A DNA stretch of 26,838 nt. It comes from RGIG6291 sp964602275. GTDB lineage: Bacteria > Bacillota > Clostridia > TANB77 > UBA1234. The DNA lies in contig CAZRQF010000013.1 of the NCBI GenBank assembly GCA_964602275.1, positions 1 to 26,838 of the forward strand. The letters are read 5' to 3'. Of this stretch, positions 7,206 through 14,528 are shown in pieces. Position 1 is the stretch's first letter. Each line of letters begins with the position of its first letter. The position numbers and the translations under genes were made by a program. The notes beneath the pieces were generated by a model, which did no database searches, was not told the origin of the DNA, and saw only the letters and a list, made by a program, of their open reading frames with translations.

Positions 7206-7238
7206 AAAACCATGGTATCGTGCATACCATGGTTTTTT
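7206..7238 (+). terminator. Terminator (expression platform) of the SAM riboswitch
   Basis: AAAACCATGGTAT (7206-7218) pairs perfectly with ATACCATGGTTTT (7224-7236) around a 5-base loop, ending in a T run. It stands between the aptamer and metK and is the off state. A possible antiterminator pairs GGTGATG (7191-7197, overlapping P1) with CATACC (7223-7228), with one bulged G; this part is inference. Confidence 0.88.
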
Positions 7239-7324
7239 GTTTGCTTTTTTAATAAAGTAAACAAAATGGCTAAGTAGGTAGACGAGCAAAAAGGGATATG
7301 ATTTTATAGAAAGAAGGTATATTT

Positions 7325-8470
7325 ATGAAAAGATTTTTTACAAGTGAAAGTGTAACAGAGGGACATCCAGATAAGGTGTGTGATTTTATTTCGGATAGCG
7401 TTCTTGATGCTATTTTAGAGCAAGATGCTAATGCGAGGGTTGCTGTTGAAACATGTGTTAATGAAAATTATGTGTTGGTTATGGGCGAAGTGACAACTAC
7501 GGCAAGCGTGAATGTAGAGGATATTGCCAGAAATGCTATCCGTGAGATTGGCTATGATAAAGATGAATATGGATTTAATTATAAAACTTGTAAGGTAGAT
7601 GTAAGACTAAAAAAACAATCAGGAGATATTGCGATGGGAGTTAATAGGTCTAGTGAAACTAAAAATGGAGAAGATTTAGGGCATGGAGCAGGTGACCAAG
7701 GAATGGTATTTGGTTTTGCATGTGACGAAACAGACGAGTTTATGCCAATGCCAATTTATTATGCACATAAATTAGCTCAAAAGCTTACAAGCGTAAGAAA
7801 AAGTGGAGAAATTACATATTTAAGACCAGATGGCAAAACTCAAGTTACAGTCGAATACGATGACGACAAACCTGTACGCATAGATACCATAGTAATTTCT
7901 GCTCAACATGATGATGGCGTTTCAAAAGAGGTAATTGAAAAAGATATTAAAGAAAAAATAATTTATGAAATTATTCCAGAAAATTTGATTGATGAAAATA
8001 CTAAGTACTTTATAAATCCAACTGGAAGATTTGTAATTGGTGGACCGGCAGGAGATAGCGGACTTACAGGAAGAAAAATTATAGTAGATACTTACGGCGG
8101 ATATGCAAGACATGGTGGCGGTGCATATTCTGGTAAAGATTATACAAAGGTTGATAGAAGTGCTTCTTACATGGCAAGATATATTGCTAAAAGTGTCGTT
8201 GCAAACGGACTTGCTAAAAAATGTGAGATACAAATTTCTTATGCGATAGGTGTAGCAAAACCTATTTCGGTGTTAATTGATACTTTTGGAACAAATAAGA
8301 TACCTGAAAATGAGATACAAGAAATTATTTTTAAGAATTTTGATATGACACCAGATAAAATTATAAAAACGCTAAACTTAACTACCCCTATATATAAGAA
8401 GACAACAAACTATGGACATTTTGGAAAACCTACTCTTTCATGGGAAAAAGTGGCTAAACTAACTTTCTAA
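7325..8470 (+). CDS. metK: S-adenosylmethionine synthetase
   Basis: MetK makes S-adenosylmethionine from methionine and ATP, releasing phosphate and pyrophosphate. The 381-residue length is normal for the family. It begins 'FTSESVTEGHPDKVCD', holding the ATP-binding His and Asp. The loop 'GAGDQGMVFGFACDET' follows in the first third, then 'ISAQHDD' and 'FVIGGPAGDSGLTGRKIIVDTYGG' with the P-loop-like, methionine-contacting segment, then 'GGGAYSGKDYTKVDRSASY'. The ribosome site AGAAGG precedes the ATG. It is controlled by the S-box riboswitch and terminator directly upstream, which matches its product. No terminator is evident after the stop; the next promoter begins 5 bases later. Confidence 0.98.
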   Translation: MKRFFTSESVTEGHPDKVCDFISDSVLDAILEQDANARVAVETCVNENYVLVMGEVTTTASVNVEDIARNAIREIGYDKDEYGFNYKTCKVDVRLKKQSGDIAMGVNRSSETKNGEDLGHGAGDQGMVFGFACDETDEFMPMPIYYAHKLAQKLTSVRKSGEITYLRPDGKTQVTVEYDDDKPVRIDTIVISAQHDDGVSKEVIEKDIKEKIIYEIIPENLIDENTKYFINPTGRFVIGGPAGDSGLTGRKIIVDTYGGYARHGGGAYSGKDYTKVDRSASYMARYIAKSVVANGLAKKCEIQISYAIGVAKPISVLIDTFGTNKIPENEIQEIIFKNFDMTPDKIIKTLNLTTPIYKKTTNYGHFGKPTLSWEKVAKLTF

Positions 8471-8475
8471 CTTAA

Positions 8476-8504
8476 TTGACAAAAAGGGACAAAAATAGTA
8501 AACT
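8476..8504 (+). promoter_or_regulatory. Promoter of the surface-protein locus
   Basis: A perfect TTGACA (8476-8481), a 17-base spacer and TAAACT (8499-8504) begin just after the metK stop codon. It gives the four-gene surface locus its own transcription start, about 40 bases before the first ATG. Confidence 0.65.
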
Positions 8505-8550
8505 TATATATAAGTATGTTAATATAAATTAGGCACGAGGAGGGGTTTTT

Positions 8551-10173
8551 ATGGGAGTTAAATTGAAAGATTTAATTCAAGAAGAAGAACAAGAATCACT
8601 AGTAGAAGACAAATCAAAAAAAGCCATGAAATTGATATTTATGGGGATAGTGGTATTACTATTTATAATATTAATGGTTATTGCCGTTATAATTAAAAAC
8701 ACCGTTATAACTGCACAATTAGAAGAAATAAAAATGATTTCTAAAGATGTTGCAAATTTAAGCACTTTGGTTTCTGCTGTTGGTGTTGAATATCGTAGCG
8801 GAATTTCAAATGCAGAGCTTGTAGGGCTTTCACTTGAAAATGAGCCAATGGAAATTAATATTAATGGGAAAAGAGAAGAATATAGATATGGTTATTATTA
8901 TTTAACACCAGAAGATGTAAGCAAACTTACAACTACTTTAAACAGAAATGACCAAGCATATATTGTAAATTACACTACTGGCGAAGTAATTAATGTAGGT
9001 GGAGTTAATTACAATGGTAGAAGATATCATTCAAACACAGACATTACTGCTTTGGCAAATGGAAATACGCCACCATCAGATGTTACAACATATATTAATA
9101 CACCTAGCGATATGGAACTTATAAGACAAAATCCAAATGGATATTATAAGTTATCTGCTGATATTGATATGTCAATGTATCAAAATGGCGATGGTTGGAA
9201 ACCAATAACTGAGTTTGGTGGTATTTTTGAAGGTAGAGGATACAAAATTACAAATTTGAAAATAAACAGAGATTCTGAAAGATATTGTGGATTATTTGGA
9301 CAAGTTACTTCTACTGCTACTTTATCTGAAATAGTTCTTACCAATGTTGAAGTAAATGGCGGAGAATATACTGGAGCACTAGCTGGAAGTTGTAGTGGTA
9401 TTGTAAGCAATTGTAGTGTACAAGGTATTGTAAATGGTTCTGGCAATTCAATTGGTGGTTTGGTAGGTTCGTTTAATACAGGTTCAATTGTTAATTCAAA
9501 TGCTAATGTTGCTGTTACTGGTAAAGAAGAAGTTGGTGGACTTGTAGGAACATTACATGGCGGCTCAGTTACACAATCTTATGCTACAGGTACAGTTGTG
9601 GGTAGTGAAAATGTAGGTGGGCTTATCGGTGATATTAGCCCAACAAAATTAACAGAAGTAAATCAAACTTATGCAGATATAAGAATTACAGCAACAGAAG
9701 ATGTTGGTGGTTTGATAGGAAGTATTGATATATTAAATGATTCAAAGGTTAGTGTGTTAAATTCATATGCTGTTGGTGCAATAGAATCTGCTAGCACATC
9801 GGTTGGCGGATTTGTAGGAAAGTTGTATGCGACAGCTAGAGGAACAATCTCGTTTGACCAAGTTTATACTGCAACTGATACACCTATAAACTCAAATGTA
9901 AGAGGTGGATTTGTTGGTACAATTAATCTTAGTGATAACGCAAACATAAACAATAGTAAATGTTTATGGGAAAAAGAAGCATATGCAGATAAAGAAGTAA
10001 AAGATATAGGAAATACAACTAGAACAATTTCATTTGAATCTAAGACAGAAGCTGAAATGAAAATACAAGCTACATATGCAAATTGGGATTGGGAGAATGT
10101 ATGGAATATAAAAGAAGATTCTACAAGAGCATATTTAAAATGGCAAACAAATATGAACACTAAAAACAAATAA
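8551..10173 (+). CDS. Membrane-anchored surface protein with GLUG repeats
   Basis: This 540-residue protein has a charged cytoplasmic tail (1-26), one transmembrane helix (about 27-49) and a long outer part. Residues about 50-170 end in 'AYIVNYTTGEVINVGGVNYNG', a module that seems to recur in the next two gene products. From about 190 ('INTPSDMELI...NGYYKLSADIDM') the protein becomes a right-handed repeat region of about eight GLUG-type units, each with a core such as 'VGGLVG', 'VGGLIG', 'VGGFVG' or 'RGGFVG'. GLUG repeats occur in bacterial surface and adhesion proteins. There is no sortase signal; the N-terminal helix is the likely anchor. The AGGAGGGG ribosome site is strong. It is first of four genes on one transcript. 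A role in adhesion or envelope structure is inferred. Confidence 0.85.
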   Translation: MGVKLKDLIQEEEQESLVEDKSKKAMKLIFMGIVVLLFIILMVIAVIIKNTVITAQLEEIKMISKDVANLSTLVSAVGVEYRSGISNAELVGLSLENEPMEININGKREEYRYGYYYLTPEDVSKLTTTLNRNDQAYIVNYTTGEVINVGGVNYNGRRYHSNTDITALANGNTPPSDVTTYINTPSDMELIRQNPNGYYKLSADIDMSMYQNGDGWKPITEFGGIFEGRGYKITNLKINRDSERYCGLFGQVTSTATLSEIVLTNVEVNGGEYTGALAGSCSGIVSNCSVQGIVNGSGNSIGGLVGSFNTGSIVNSNANVAVTGKEEVGGLVGTLHGGSVTQSYATGTVVGSENVGGLIGDISPTKLTEVNQTYADIRITATEDVGGLIGSIDILNDSKVSVLNSYAVGAIESASTSVGGFVGKLYATARGTISFDQVYTATDTPINSNVRGGFVGTINLSDNANINNSKCLWEKEAYADKEVKDIGNTTRTISFESKTEAEMKIQATYANWDWENVWNIKEDSTRAYLKWQTNMNTKNK

Positions 10174-10190
10174 AATGGTGGTGGATACAA

Positions 10191-10697
10191 ATGAAAAATA
10201 ATCAAGGTATATCCATGATAACGCTAATTATTACAATAGTAGTTATATTAATTTTATCGGGCATTGCAATTGTTGTTAGTGAAAGTGGTATAGATATGGC
10301 AATTGATGCAAGATATCAAAATGAAAAAAAAGAACTTCAAAGTGCGGTAACTAGTAGGTTTGCGGGTTATTTAAGAAACTCGCAAACTTATCCACTTGAA
10401 GGAGCTTCAGTAGAAGCGATATTTGACGAAACTCTTTCAAAAGAAGATAAAAAGACACGAGCTATGACAGAAATTATTAATTATCTTAAAAGTTTAGGAA
10501 GAACTACCGCAGAAACTGCAGAAGTAAAAAGTGAAATAGAACAAATACTTGGAGATAATATAAATCACATAAAATATACTAGGATAATTGGTTCTACTGA
10601 GATGCTATCACTAGGATTGTCAAATCTTAATAGCGACATAAATTATAATTACATTGTTAATTATTATTCAGCAGATGTAATTGGACCTATAAGTTAG
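10191..10697 (+). CDS. Type IV pilin-like protein A
   Basis: This 168-residue protein has a class III (prepilin-like) start: a short basic leader 'MKNNQG', then 'ISMITLIITIVVILILSGIAI', where prepilin peptidase would cut after Gly6. The helix is followed by a charged, helical outer segment (about 30-110) and a C-terminal part ending in 'YNYIVNYYSADVIGPIS'. The Glu normally found five residues after the cut in pilins is Thr here, as far as the alignment can be read. Similar 'KGI-x-LI-x-LIITI' proteins are common in uncultured Clostridia. It lies 17 bases after the GLUG gene, with GGTGG as ribosome site. No assembly ATPase or peptidase is in the window. Pilin-like is well supported; assembly into a fibre is not shown. 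Confidence 0.8.
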   Translation: MKNNQGISMITLIITIVVILILSGIAIVVSESGIDMAIDARYQNEKKELQSAVTSRFAGYLRNSQTYPLEGASVEAIFDETLSKEDKKTRAMTEIINYLKSLGRTTAETAEVKSEIEQILGDNINHIKYTRIIGSTEMLSLGLSNLNSDINYNYIVNYYSADVIGPIS

Positions 10698-10723
10698 TTA
10701 TTATAATTAAGGAGGAATGAAAA

Positions 10724-11557
10724 ATGCATAACAATAAAGGTATAAGCATGATAACTCTTATAATAACTATTGTTGTAATGCTTATATTGATAAGCATTGG
10801 TGGGTATTATAGTTATGAGGCGATTGAGAAGGCAAATGAAAAAGATGCTAAAGAGGAAATGAGAAATGTCGAAGAAGTTATTGGAGCTGCAAAAGCTCAA
10901 GGGCTTGCAGGTAAATTTACACCAAATAAAGATTTACTAATAACAGATGCCGAGTTAACTAGTATGTTTGGTGGATTACTTACAACTGAGCAAATTGAAG
11001 CTATAAAAAAGGTAAATAAGGATACTTCGGTAGATCCATTAAAAAAGTATTATTTGTTAGACCAAAAGGGTTTTGACATGGAGTTTGGCGATAGTGATAA
11101 TATTACTATAAATGGAGTAAAGAGAACTTATTTAGTTTCATATAAAGATAGAATTATTATGCTAGCAGAAAATAATAAGCTTATTTCTTCGGGAGAGATA
11201 GATAAAAATATATCAACTGGTGCAAATATTAAGATTACATTTTCACCAAATGGAAATACTACATGGGCAATTTCGCAAAGTGTTATAATAAATGTATCAG
11301 GTACAGGAATTAAGAGTAGGAAGTATTTGTGGACACAATCTTCAGAAGAACCAGCACTAGATTTAATAAATAACACTTTTACAAGTGGAGAAGAAATAAC
11401 TTTAACTAATAAAACGGGAAACGACTGGTACATTTGGGTGTTAATAAATTATGAAGAAGACGGCGTAGAAAAACAATATATAGAAAGAAGTAATCAATTT
11501 TACATAGATAATTCAAAACCAACAGGCTCGCTTGATGTGAGCGGAATTACAAAGTAG
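10724..11557 (+). CDS. Type IV pilin-like protein B with long outer domain
   Basis: This 277-residue protein has the same leader and helix as its neighbour: 'MHNNKG' then 'ISMITLIITIVVMLIL', again with Thr rather than Glu in the fifth mature position. The next segment is charged helix (about 30-60), then a region with 'INGVKRTYLVSYKDRIIML' that resembles the Y-[IL]-V-[NS]-Y module of the two preceding proteins. From about 160 a beta-rich Ig-like domain follows ('NIKITFSPNGNTTW', 'KYLWTQSSEEPAL', 'DWYIWVLINY') ending 'IDNSKPTGSLDVSGI', the kind of linker used between tandem surface domains. AAGGAGG precedes the ATG. It is longer than a typical pilin and may be a minor or tip subunit (inference). 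Confidence 0.8.
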   Translation: MHNNKGISMITLIITIVVMLILISIGGYYSYEAIEKANEKDAKEEMRNVEEVIGAAKAQGLAGKFTPNKDLLITDAELTSMFGGLLTTEQIEAIKKVNKDTSVDPLKKYYLLDQKGFDMEFGDSDNITINGVKRTYLVSYKDRIIMLAENNKLISSGEIDKNISTGANIKITFSPNGNTTWAISQSVIINVSGTGIKSRKYLWTQSSEEPALDLINNTFTSGEEITLTNKTGNDWYIWVLINYEEDGVEKQYIERSNQFYIDNSKPTGSLDVSGITK

Positions 11558-11587
11558 ATTTTACTACATGTGAAAGGAGGATTGCTT

Positions 11588-14473
11588 ATGAAGAAAAAAA
11601 TTTTATTGATAGTAGTAACTATATTAATATCGATTTGTACATTGTTCTGTATGAAAATTGAAACTTTTGCAGCTTTAACATGTCAGCATGATGGCCAAGT
11701 ATCTTATGAGTGTAAAGCAAAAGATTCTTCTACACACTATACAAAAGTATGCGGAGAATGTGGTCAAGGATTTGGTACTACAGAAGAACATTCTGGAGGA
11801 ACTGCTACATGTACTGCTAAAGCAAAATGTAGTAAATGTGGAGTTGAATATGGTAGTACATCGGGACATAGTTATACCTCAAAAACGACTACATCAACAT
11901 ATTTGAAAAGTAGTGCAACTTGTACATCTGCAGCAGTATATTATTATAAATGTAGTAGCTGTACAGCTAAAGGTACAGCTACATATACATCTGGTAGTGC
12001 AACGGGGCATAATTATTTTCAAAAATATAATGATACCCAACACTATATGGAGTGTTCGGAATGTGGTGCTACAAAAGATTATATAAACCATGAATGGTAT
12101 GGAGTGAGTGATAGTCAGCATAGCTGTGCTTGCGGTAAAATGACATCACATACATTTAGTGCTGCTACTTGTACAGAGAATAAGCAATGCTCTGAATGTG
12201 ATTGGATAATGGAAAACTCAAAATTAGGCCATAGTTGGACAAAATCTTGCTCAAGTTGTGGCCAAGCAAGTGTTATATGTAGCAGGAATAGTAGTCATAA
12301 AAAAACTCATGATTGTGCAATTACTATTTCGGCAAATCCGAGTGCTACAAGTGCAAAAGAGGGAGCATCTGCTACATTTAGTATGACTGCAAGTGGAAAT
12401 AATATAAGCTATCAATGGTATTATAATAATTCTGGTCAGTCTACGGGCGGCACATTAGTCACTGGAGCTACATCATCGTCATATACAATATCATCAGTTA
12501 CAAGTGATATGAACAATAGATATTATTATTGTGTAGTTAAAAATAATTCAATGTCAACTTCTACAACAGCTGCTAAGCTTACCGTTTGGTATTCACATAC
12601 AATATCTGCACAACCAGTAGATGTAAAAGTGAAAAAAGATGAAACAGCTTCGTTTAGTGTGACTGCAACTGGTGGCAATCCAACAAATTATACATATCAG
12701 TGGTATAGTGCGACATCGTCTAGTGGGGCAGGAGAAAAGATAAGTGGTGCAACAAGTAGCACATATAGTTTTGCACCAACTACAAATATTCATGAAAAAT
12801 ATTATTATTGCGTTGTAAGCAATGGATATTATGATGTAACATCAAACAGAGCAAAACTAATATCAGATGTTACAAAACCTACATTAAATGTGGGAACACC
12901 AAGTGTTACTCATGCAAATGTAAATACAAAATTTACAGTACCAATAATAGTAACAGATACAGGTGAAGGATTAAATATTTCAACTTTTACAGCAAGTGAT
13001 ATTAAAGTAAAAGTAAAAGGAACTGAAATTACGCCAACTATAAAAGAACTAGTATATAACTCTTCTTCTGATGACGAGTATACATATACTTTAACTTTGA
13101 AAGGTATCACGGGAGATGGAGCACTTACATTAGAAGTGCCAGCTGAAAGTATTGCAGATAATTTTGGAAATTTAAATGTGGCTACCTCTATGGTGGTTAC
13201 GGGTATAACAATAGATAATACAAAACCTGTTATAGCTTTAAATGGCACAGTAAGTGGCACAAATGATGGATATGTAAATGATGAGGCGACTATAACAGTA
13301 CCAATAAAAATAACTGATGCTGGTGGAATTAATTCTTCTGAATTTACTAAAGAAGATATTACTTTAAAAATTGGTGGCACTATAGTTACAGATGCAGAAG
13401 TTACAGTAACTTTTGTAGAAAAAGTTGGGGATGATTACAAATATACAATTACGATAAAAGATTTAACACAAGAAGGCGAGCTAACCTTGGAAATACCAGA
13501 AGGTAAAGTTACTGACAAGGCTTCAAATAGCAATGACAAAACAGTTATTTCTAATTTGCAAGTAATTGTAGATAATACACCACCAAGAATAACCCAAATA
13601 GTGCTATCGCTTGATGGCTATAATTCATCTAGTTTGTATCCTGCATCGCTACCAAGTACAAATGAATCGTGGACAAACAAAAATGTATATGCAGTAGTTG
13701 TTGCAACCGATGAAGGCACATTACCTTCTGGTGTAGATACATATTATCATAGTGAAGGAAACACATCAAATTTTGTTAAGTTAATAGCAGATAGAGAAAT
13801 ATGGCAAAATGAAATTAATAATACAGTATATTATAAAGTTTCAGATAAAGCTGGAAATTTTTCTGAAGTTGCAAATGTACTTATAAAGATAGATAAGACA
13901 TCGCCAATACCGGCAGAGTTAAATATGAAATATAATAGAGAAAACGGATTAGATTACATTTATGATGTGACAAATCCTGCTTCAAATTCGATATATATAA
14001 AACCAAATGTAACAACAGATACTGGTGCATATAGGTCAGGTGTTTTAAAAACGGAGTATGTGATAACATTTAATGATGGAGCGGTAACTACTGTGTCAGA
14101 ACCAATAGATAGTAGCATAAGCACTTTATTAAAAGATACTGGAACATACAAAATAGAAGTAATTACAACAGATAAAGCGGGTAATACAGCAAGCAAGTTA
14201 TTTGATGCGATAGTTGAAAAGAAAATAGAAAATACGGTAAGAGTTAATAATTTGCATGATGAGGGCTCTGGCATAGAAAAAGTGATAATAACGGCTAGAA
14301 GAAAAGGAGCGACGGAAGATTGTATAGACCCAATTGTAATAATAAAGCCTGGTGCTAACATAACTGAGAGAATAAAATTAAACGATGGTACTTTTAAAAT
14401 AAAAGTAGAGATAATTGATGGCGTTGGATTATCTACGACATTAGAAAAAGAAATAGTAAATAAAATTAACTAA
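11588..14473 (+). CDS. Secreted multidomain Cys-rich and Ig-like surface protein
   Basis: From the ATG at 11588 (AAAGGAGG 7 bases before) this is a 961-residue secreted protein; an in-frame GTG at 11570 lies before the ribosome site and is rejected. The signal peptide is about 1-28 (K2-K4, hydrophobic core, 'TFA'). Residues about 30-240 hold repeated Cys pairs of the kind 'CGECG', 'CSKCG', 'CSSC', 'CSECG' alternating with His-containing turns ('GHSY', 'GHNY', 'GHSW') and 'ATCT', a repeat family known from clostridial surface proteins. Two Ig-like domains follow (about 245-335 and 338-425, each with 'YQWY' and 'YYYCVV'), then Big-type domains separated by 'DNTKPV', 'DNTPPR' and 'DKTSP' linkers. 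There is no LPXTG motif or C-terminal helix. Last gene of the locus; an adhesin or pilus-associated role is inferred. Confidence 0.83.
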   Translation: MKKKILLIVVTILISICTLFCMKIETFAALTCQHDGQVSYECKAKDSSTHYTKVCGECGQGFGTTEEHSGGTATCTAKAKCSKCGVEYGSTSGHSYTSKTTTSTYLKSSATCTSAAVYYYKCSSCTAKGTATYTSGSATGHNYFQKYNDTQHYMECSECGATKDYINHEWYGVSDSQHSCACGKMTSHTFSAATCTENKQCSECDWIMENSKLGHSWTKSCSSCGQASVICSRNSSHKKTHDCAITISANPSATSAKEGASATFSMTASGNNISYQWYYNNSGQSTGGTLVTGATSSSYTISSVTSDMNNRYYYCVVKNNSMSTSTTAAKLTVWYSHTISAQPVDVKVKKDETASFSVTATGGNPTNYTYQWYSATSSSGAGEKISGATSSTYSFAPTTNIHEKYYYCVVSNGYYDVTSNRAKLISDVTKPTLNVGTPSVTHANVNTKFTVPIIVTDTGEGLNISTFTASDIKVKVKGTEITPTIKELVYNSSSDDEYTYTLTLKGITGDGALTLEVPAESIADNFGNLNVATSMVVTGITIDNTKPVIALNGTVSGTNDGYVNDEATITVPIKITDAGGINSSEFTKEDITLKIGGTIVTDAEVTVTFVEKVGDDYKYTITIKDLTQEGELTLEIPEGKVTDKASNSNDKTVISNLQVIVDNTPPRITQIVLSLDGYNSSSLYPASLPSTNESWTNKNVYAVVVATDEGTLPSGVDTYYHSEGNTSNFVKLIADREIWQNEINNTVYYKVSDKAGNFSEVANVLIKIDKTSPIPAELNMKYNRENGLDYIYDVTNPASNSIYIKPNVTTDTGAYRSGVLKTEYVITFNDGAVTTVSEPIDSSISTLLKDTGTYKIEVITTDKAGNTASKLFDAIVEKKIENTVRVNNLHDEGSGIEKVIITARRKGATEDCIDPIVIIKPGANITERIKLNDGTFKIKVEIIDGVGLSTTLEKEIVNKIN

Positions 14474-14477
14474 AAAT

Positions 14478-14516
14478 AAAAATCATGTAGCTTAAAAATT
14501 GCTACATGATTTTTTT
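14478..14516. terminator. Bidirectional terminator between the surface locus and the Lon-like gene
   Basis: AAAAATCATGTAGC (14478-14491) pairs perfectly with GCTACATGATTTTT, with T runs on the plus strand and A runs (T on the minus strand) on the other side. It can end both converging transcripts. Confidence 0.88.
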
Positions 14517-14528
14517 GTATATAAGATA

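Noticed and set aside
6864..7289. Minus-strand frame across the yqeY end and the SAM riboswitch
   Set aside because: It runs through a structured RNA and a conserved gene, and has no family resemblance.
9280..9930. DNA-level tandem repeats in the GLUG region
   Set aside because: The repeats are at the protein level (V-G-G-L-[VI]-G); codons differ between units, so there is no recent DNA duplication or CRISPR-like array.
12910..13380. 156-codon frame antisense to the large surface protein
   Set aside because: Its hydrophobic Val/Phe/Pro-rich product is what the complement of Thr/Lys/Glu-rich repeat codons gives; no start signals.
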